Below are positions 57,682-64,000 of a stretch of DNA of 64,000 bases, in pieces. The notes beneath the pieces were generated by a model. The model ran no database searches. It saw only the letters and a list, made by a program, of their open reading frames with translations, and had not been told where the DNA came from. This stretch comes from Oxyruncus cristatus (lineage: Eukaryota > Chordata > Aves > Passeriformes > Cotingidae), in assembly GCA_013399855.1 (NCBI GenBank), contig VXAY01000767.1, positions 2,040,023 to 2,104,022 on the forward strand. Reading direction: 5' to 3'. The position numbers and the translations under genes are program-made. Each line of letters begins with the position of its first letter. Position 1 is the first letter of the stretch.

Positions 57682-60600
57682 CTGAAATAAAAAACAAAGG
57701 GGAGTGCTCTTGCTTTTTTTCCTCATTAGCTGAGTTTCAAATGTTGTAAGAACTAATTATTTTCCTTGTGACACATACACACACAAAAAAATCCTGTCTG
57801 ACCCCAATATGGCTCTTGTTGACTCAGCCTGCAAAGTCATTCTGTGATGCATCTCCTGCTAACAAATGATACACTAAGATCCTAAATATGACAAACCCCA
57901 GACATATGAAATGAAGACACTTTGGTACAAAGATAAGACTAAGTCTTTGGATAGGTTTTCAATTAAAGAAGCAAGTGAAGAAAGCAGGCCCTTTTGGGCA
58001 CACAAACCCTTCCTGAAGTCACGAAGACTGTGCACCAGACTACACTTTCTGAGCATATTAATTGGAAACTAATTAAACCAGTTGGCTTAAATAAAACATG
58101 TTACTTCTATTTACAGATATTGTCTTCGTTTGACTAAATTTATAAGTATAAATATACCCAACTTGTACAGTCCATTGACAGCTGTGATAGTCAGTGGATG
58201 AAGCAAAAATTAATCCAAGTATATAAACCTTAGCAGTAAAATAAAAAAAAAAAATCTTAAAATACACATTTTCTAACAGAAGGATGTGAAAATTAAGTGA
58301 AACTTCTGGGACTACTGAAGCATCCCTGCACCCTGATACTGAAAATATTTGTAGTCCTGATGATGGAGAGGGAGCTGTCTGCATTACTACATGGCTGCCT
58401 GCCCCCTTATGACTTCTAGGCATCATTGAAAGCTTTAGACAGAATTTGAAAGAAGCAGAAATTGAATTTTATCATAGTCTGATTAAATTACATAACTGAC
58501 ATCTCCATCTTCCTTTTTGGATACAGGACAATTTTATTGCAGCAGAGGTTCAAAATATCACTGGCATTTCAAACTTCACCTAAGGATGTCTTTTTAAGCG
58601 ACCAGTAAAGGCAATTGAAGTTTGAAGCGGGTTTAACACTCTTCATTCTACAGAGAATATTTTTTTCCCAATTTCTTATGCTCCTTTTCCTTGCAAAATT
58701 AGCAAATGCTAGTAGCCATGGTCAACTCTATCACTGCTAATATAATGTAAATGTTTTAGTGGGGTTATTAACCAATCGGCCTATCCATTCTTCCGTAAAT
58801 CCAGATCAGACAGCATTCACTATGGATAGACAAATATCTATATTTTTAGAGATCTGTTGCTTTTGCTACTGCTGCACACACAGAGAAAGGCCTGGCTGCA
58901 ACACAGAAGAAACTTTTGGCTTTGAATTCCACAAAAAAATGGCTCCCATTTCTTATAAGAAGAATGACATGAATTATGCGATTCCCTGTCTAAGAGGATG
59001 AGAAACAACTATGAGACTAAAGAATGCAGAAATCTATTAGAACTCTTCTGTGTGTTGTTGACATTATTTTTTGCCCCTTCCAAAAAATTAGTATCTGAAG
59101 AATTTAATTATTTTACTCGCAACATCTCCCATTAAAATGACGTATTCAAACACAAATTGCATGCCAGGACTTAGGAAACCTATTCTATTTCCTCCAGCAA
59201 AAAATAAACCAAAACCCAAACAAAAAACTCAACAAAATCAATCAGACAAAAAACATTAAGTGGGTAACAGATTCCACTGGGTACCAGAAATTTGATGGCC
59301 ATCAAAACTTAGAAGAGTTTGATTTAAAGTGTCAAACATCTGCTTGAGAAGACGTAAAAAATCCCCCAAAACGGGCACACCTTAAAATGTGTATAGTTTC
59401 CTGGTTATGAACAACATGCTTTGCAAAATATTAATTTTGGCAGTGGCTATCAGTCTTTTTCCAAACTCTTCCTGTGATCATCCTAGGTAAACACTCAGCT
59501 ACAATTTATTTGACATAAGAAAAGGGTAAAACTCTCTTTTCCAATTCACAAAAAAAGCGTGGATTAGTTGTTCCAAACAACACATAAATGTTATCATATG
59601 ATAGATTTTATCAGACAACTTACAGAAAAAGTGAGCTGGGGAGCACTTAATTAACATCAGAGCAGAAGCAATAAAAATAGTATTGCTATAGATTAGTAGA
59701 AAGGTAATTTCCTCAAATACTCACACAGGGTCTTTTCATAAAGATAAACAGACAGCAAGATAAAAAAAATATATTCTTTTGCAGACAACACTAAGTGCCA
59801 AGAAACAAGACAATAACCCTAATCAAAAATTAGAGTTTAAAATATGGGAAGAGAAAATAGATGTGACTTGGATGTTATTCCCCCTAAAATCTATTGCATC
59901 TCTTTTGTGACTAAGACAAATCCCACAGGTAAACGCAACTAGTCTCTTTTCTCATTAAATCCCTACCTTACCTTCAAGGTACTGATTATGACTCTTGGGG
60001 TTTTTTTTTTAGTGCATAAGGTTAAATTTATAAACTATAAATATTTCATGAATGTAGGAGTCAAACCTGACTAGGAAACAAATGTACATCTACCTTTTCA
60101 AGCAGCCTTTTTAACAAACCCTGGGTCTGACGTGATAGGACAAGTTCTCAGTAGACAGGTGTGCGAGGAGAAATGGGCATTGGCTTGGCAAGGGGAAGAG
60201 TGACCCAATTTGTATAGGTAAAAAAGGATGTTTTTTGATTCCTGTAGTTCACTTTCATTTGTGTCTAATCACATAAACTTAATGGCAAATTGTGTTTTGG
60301 AAATGGATGTGAGACAACATGAAGTTATACAAATACATTAGAAGTGTCTAGTTGTTAAAATGCTTTTGGATAGGAATTAACAAGTAATTATAAGCAATTG
60401 GAGAAGTTTATTACAAAATTATATTGGCTTTTGCATCCTAGGAATTTCCTAGTTTTTTTCTTTTCTTTGATGCACAAATGAAATCACAGCTGCTTAAATT
60501 CGTGTCATCCATTAGAGTCACACTTGGAGAAGAAAGATCTCTCCACATAACATGGGAAGCAGGAATAAAAAGTAAAAAAGAGGAAGTTTATTACTTAAGT

Positions 60601-62598
60601 AACAGGTAGCTGCCTCTTTAAAAGGAATGTTCCCTTCCATTCCTCTTCAATACTTGTGAATATTAACAATGAAATAAACCCACTGTCAAATAAGTCAGTT
60701 TTACTCAGTCATATAAAATCTGGAAATGAAATGTCTTCAGTGATATAAAGAAATAACATTGTTTGGAATACAGACATGTAGTCTTCAGTGATAGTCTGCA
60801 TAATTTTTCTCTGAACAAAACAGTAAGCTTAGTTTTTGTGGTTTCCCATATTTACATAGCAATTTTGTCTTGAATTAAGAACAGCTTTTAAAATAGTTGG
60901 AAAATGCTCACTGTGAGGAACCTTTTTCAAGATCTTCTGCTCAATTTAATACGACATATTTTGCATTCTGTGTTTTTATTCCTCCTTTGTTGCCACAACG
61001 GAACGTATCCATGCTTGTGGCTCTTGCTAGCTGTGGCTTGCATTTTTTGCAAATATGATCCCGCAGCAACATTGTATAGAGGAAAAGTAGGTGCTTATGT
61101 GAGGTGTCATCAATTACTTACCAAGGTCACCCCATGCCCTGTTCTCTGGGAATCATATTATAGGCACTTCTTCATAGCCTGAAGGAAAAGATACTGAATT
61201 ATCATATTCTTCTTTCGAAATAACATCCTGATTATTTTTGACCCAAGTTAATATTCAGTCTAAAAATGCCAAGAAGAGAGATGATTTCAATTTAAACTCT
61301 ATTTAACCCAGCGCAAGAGAAAACCACTAAATGACCTACATGCATTGGATAATAATTTAAGCATGCGCTGCAGGTTAAAAATTAAGGTAGTTTTGTTGCA
61401 CTAACATCAACATTATTTTTTTTTTTAATTAAAAAAGAAAAGAGTGACTAATATTGGGCTTAAAATTATCTGGACTAAGTTAAAAGAACATGGTATTTTC
61501 ATCCTGTTGACTACTGGTGTGGGACTACACATAAGCTACAAACAACAGAAAAATATGTATCTGCCTCTGCCTACATGCCATCAACTACCCTACCAAAGAA
61601 AAAGGGAAAAAACATCCCACAACGTGTAGCCTAATTTGCATTTGTTTGTAGAAGAAAACTATGGCAGGCAATGTTGCACAGAATGGTTGAGGGACTATTA
61701 AGAGAAACAAATACGTTCATGAAAATAGGCTGTGCAATACAGAATCTAGAGGTTTTCATCACTGAAGGGTCATATTTAACCTATGCATTAGAGTAGGACA
61801 TGAGTCTAAATGGCAAAGAATGATCTGATCCACAGACAGACACAAAGAGGCAGCTGTAGTGCAAACTAGCAGAGCGTTTAAACACCATAAACACTTACTG
61901 GAAGGTGTTGCCTTTAGGAATATCAGGATAACTCAGTCTCAGACTCTGGTCCTAGAGCTGAAGATGATCTGCAGTGATGACCTTTCTGGACCTGATGGCT
62001 GCCTGTCCATTTAGAGCTGGGTCGGTACTGGGTTTGTTTGAAGTCTGTCTCCTGTGGAACTGAATGGGAATGCCATTACCTGCAGCTGTAGATGCATGAA
62101 AGGCATATTGATGAAGAGAAAAAGTGAGCTTTTTTTTTTTTTTGTCAGCCATGAAATGTCTGATAAACCACACCAATAAACCATCCTGAGTTACACTAGC
62201 ACTCCCTGATACTGCAATACAAGGCCAGTGACAAACACGGTATTTTGCTGCCAAAAAAGGCAGGTTTATGTTGCGTCTGTACGAAATGTAACCAAAATGA
62301 ATGACACTATCTTGCTCTTGTGCCTTTAAACATACTGAAAAATAATCACGAGGCCCGCTGACCAGCCCTTTCCAAATGTGCAAGAGTGCTCTTCATGTAA
62401 GTGCTGCACTTAAGGTGATGGTCAATACGGAACACTGGCTAGTTAATGTCCACGGAATCAAGCAAAATTCCTTCTCAGAAGCCTTTGAGAGCACCACCGT
62501 GTTCTGCCAATTCAAGTGAAAACATTCCAGTCACTAGCCCTAAAAAGCGCAGGAAAACCAGAAATTCAAATGTGATTGATATTTTTCATTTTTCCAAT
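57682..62598. other. Unassigned intergenic DNA
   Basis: AT-rich, unique-looking sequence with short A and T runs. Nothing recognised on either strand. Confidence 0.5.
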
Positions 62599-62732
62599 AG
62601 AGGAAAGGGAAGGGAGGGAAAGGAAGGGGGGAAAGAAAAGGAAGAGAGAAAGGGAGAGAGGAAGGGAGAGAGGAAGGGAGAGAGGAAGGGAGAGAGGAAG
62701 GAAGGAAGGAGGGAAAGGAGGAAAGAAAAGAA
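62599..62732. repeat. 134-nt uninterrupted polypurine tract with 12-bp minisatellite
   Basis: Every base on the plus strand is A or G. Four exact tandem copies of AGGGAGAGAGGA fill 62651-62698, flanked by GGAA-type variants. The Lys/Arg/Gly/Glu-rich frames over it are a by-product of the repeat. Confidence 0.95.
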
Positions 62733-64000
62733 CCACTACAGAGAACCACAGCAAAACTAGACCACAGACAATCCAGATGAAGAAAAATAAAAGAAGCTCT
62801 TTTCGCTTTTGCTGGTTGCTGTGGTGCATGACACTTCCATCCTATTTGGAATCAACTTTCTCTGAGTCAAAATATTGTGGAAATTACAGGCAGTTCCAGC
62901 CGGGAACAAAATTTTGCAAGTGTGTATTAATTTTGTAGCAGCTACAGAATACAGGATGATGTAAGTCCAGTTAGATCAAATCCAAAGATATGGCTCTTTT
63001 GTTTTTTAAATTGATTTTGCCTTCTCATTATTCATATCCAACAAAGGGAGGTTTCAGGGGCCAAGAAATAAAATAATTTAGTAATACAGCTATTAAAGTG
63101 AGGTATTTTTCTCTTCATTGACTGCCTACAGGTTTCCTACACAAGAAGTCTGACAGCGCTGGAAAACAGGATTGCACGTCTTTAAAAACCCAGCCCTACA
63201 TCTTTGTCCAGTGGAAGGGAGTTTGAGTGAAAGAGATGTCATGAGACTAAGAGGCAATGCTGGAAACCAGCTTTCAGCTGCTTCTTAGCAACTCGTTTAT
63301 ACATATAATGGTCTGAGCTGAAAGGCCCTTCATTGTGGACCTGCTTAATGTTTTGAATATGTATTTGCTCAATGCAATGCATCTCGCTTCTCACATGAGG
63401 CCATGTTTGAAAGCACTGAAGAGACTCATTTAAAAGAAACTCTAAGACTCTTTGCAGGCCTCATATTCTTTGCTATAGCCTGAACACTATAGCATTTATA
63501 CAAATAGAGACAGCTGCAGTCCCTGCCAGACACCGTTTTATGTAAGAGCAGCAATTGAGGACATCTAAAAACAAAACAAAACAAAACAAAACCCAAAAAA
63601 CCCACCACATTAAAGTTTTAAACTTGTGCTTTGGTGTTCATAGTTCCTATTTTCCTCTTGATCATTTGGAAACCTACCCCTTTGACCTTCCTTTAAAGAA
63701 ATTAAATTAGGAGTCTCCAGGCACTTCCCTCTTGGGTTGATTTCTGAAAGTTATAAGAAGAGCAAAATAGCTTAGAGAGATTTACAGAAAGGAAGCAGCA
63801 TCCAATGAGAGTCACTAGTCCATTTTTCATTTATGCAAGAAATAAGAAGTTCTTACTGGAATGGATTAGATATGGAGATCAGATATGGATTTATCTTCCT
63901 AAAAGAGGAAGGATCCTGCAATAATTGCTTTAGGGAGCATTATATCTGCTGCAGCAATTTCAAGGGACTCTTCATGGCTCGTACTGGCTGCACTCTGCAT
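62733..64000. other. Unassigned intergenic DNA to window end
   Basis: Contains an AAAAC repeat at 63567-63592. No gene recognised. Confidence 0.5.
63567..63592. repeat. (AAAAC)5 repeat
   Basis: Five perfect pentanucleotide units. It may be the tail of an old element, but no body is recognisable. Confidence 0.9.

Noticed and set aside
62576..62938. Lys/Arg/Glu-rich frames over the purine tract
   Set aside because: Low-complexity translation of a polypurine repeat.
45900..64000. TMEM163, the expected neighbour on this side in human
   Set aside because: None of its transmembrane exons could be recognised; it probably lies further right.

Overview
The window is nuclear DNA from a bird. CR1 LINE fragments, avian-type solo LTRs with short target duplications, small introns and the CCNT2-ACMSD gene order all point this way; I cannot name the species. 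It holds two protein-coding genes in tandem on the minus strand, read right to left: ACMSD, complete at 45614-23659, followed by CCNT2, whose first seven coding exons lie at 17635-547 and whose 3' half runs off the left edge.

ACMSD was rebuilt from ten exons. Their phases join into 336 codons plus stop, the human length, and all known zinc-binding and catalytic residues fall at the family positions (His6, His8, Arg47, His174, Trp191, His224, Asp291). The enzyme takes the tryptophan/kynurenine intermediate ACMS away from quinolinate and NAD+ synthesis. CCNT2 encodes cyclin T2, the regulatory partner of CDK9 in P-TEFb. The visible exons cover nearly all of the double cyclin fold. Its start codon is lost in an assembly gap (17637-17875) inside a CpG-rich promoter/exon 1 region. 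The two genes share no pathway and appear to be neighbours only by conserved synteny.

Layout. 1-17635: CCNT2 exons 7 to 1 and introns. 17637-17875: Ns. 17955-18480: plus-strand solo LTR just beyond the CCNT2 promoter. 19067-20380: a probable degraded LTR followed directly by a CR1. 21821-22423: a second solo LTR of the same broad type, minus strand. 23280-23658: ACMSD 3' UTR and polyA signals. 23659-45614: ACMSD, with MIR-like SINEs and CR1 pieces in introns. 45615-64000: ACMSD 5' flank, mostly unrecognised AT-rich DNA with CR1 fragments, homopolymers, a 134-nt pure purine tract, and one orphan exon-like segment at 57573-57681 (minus) with strong splice signals and an open frame I could not assign.

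No bacterial-type systems, CRISPR arrays, tRNA or rRNA genes were seen. The best candidates for something undescribed are the orphan exon and the LTR beside the CCNT2 promoter, which keeps an intact CRE and TATA-like box.
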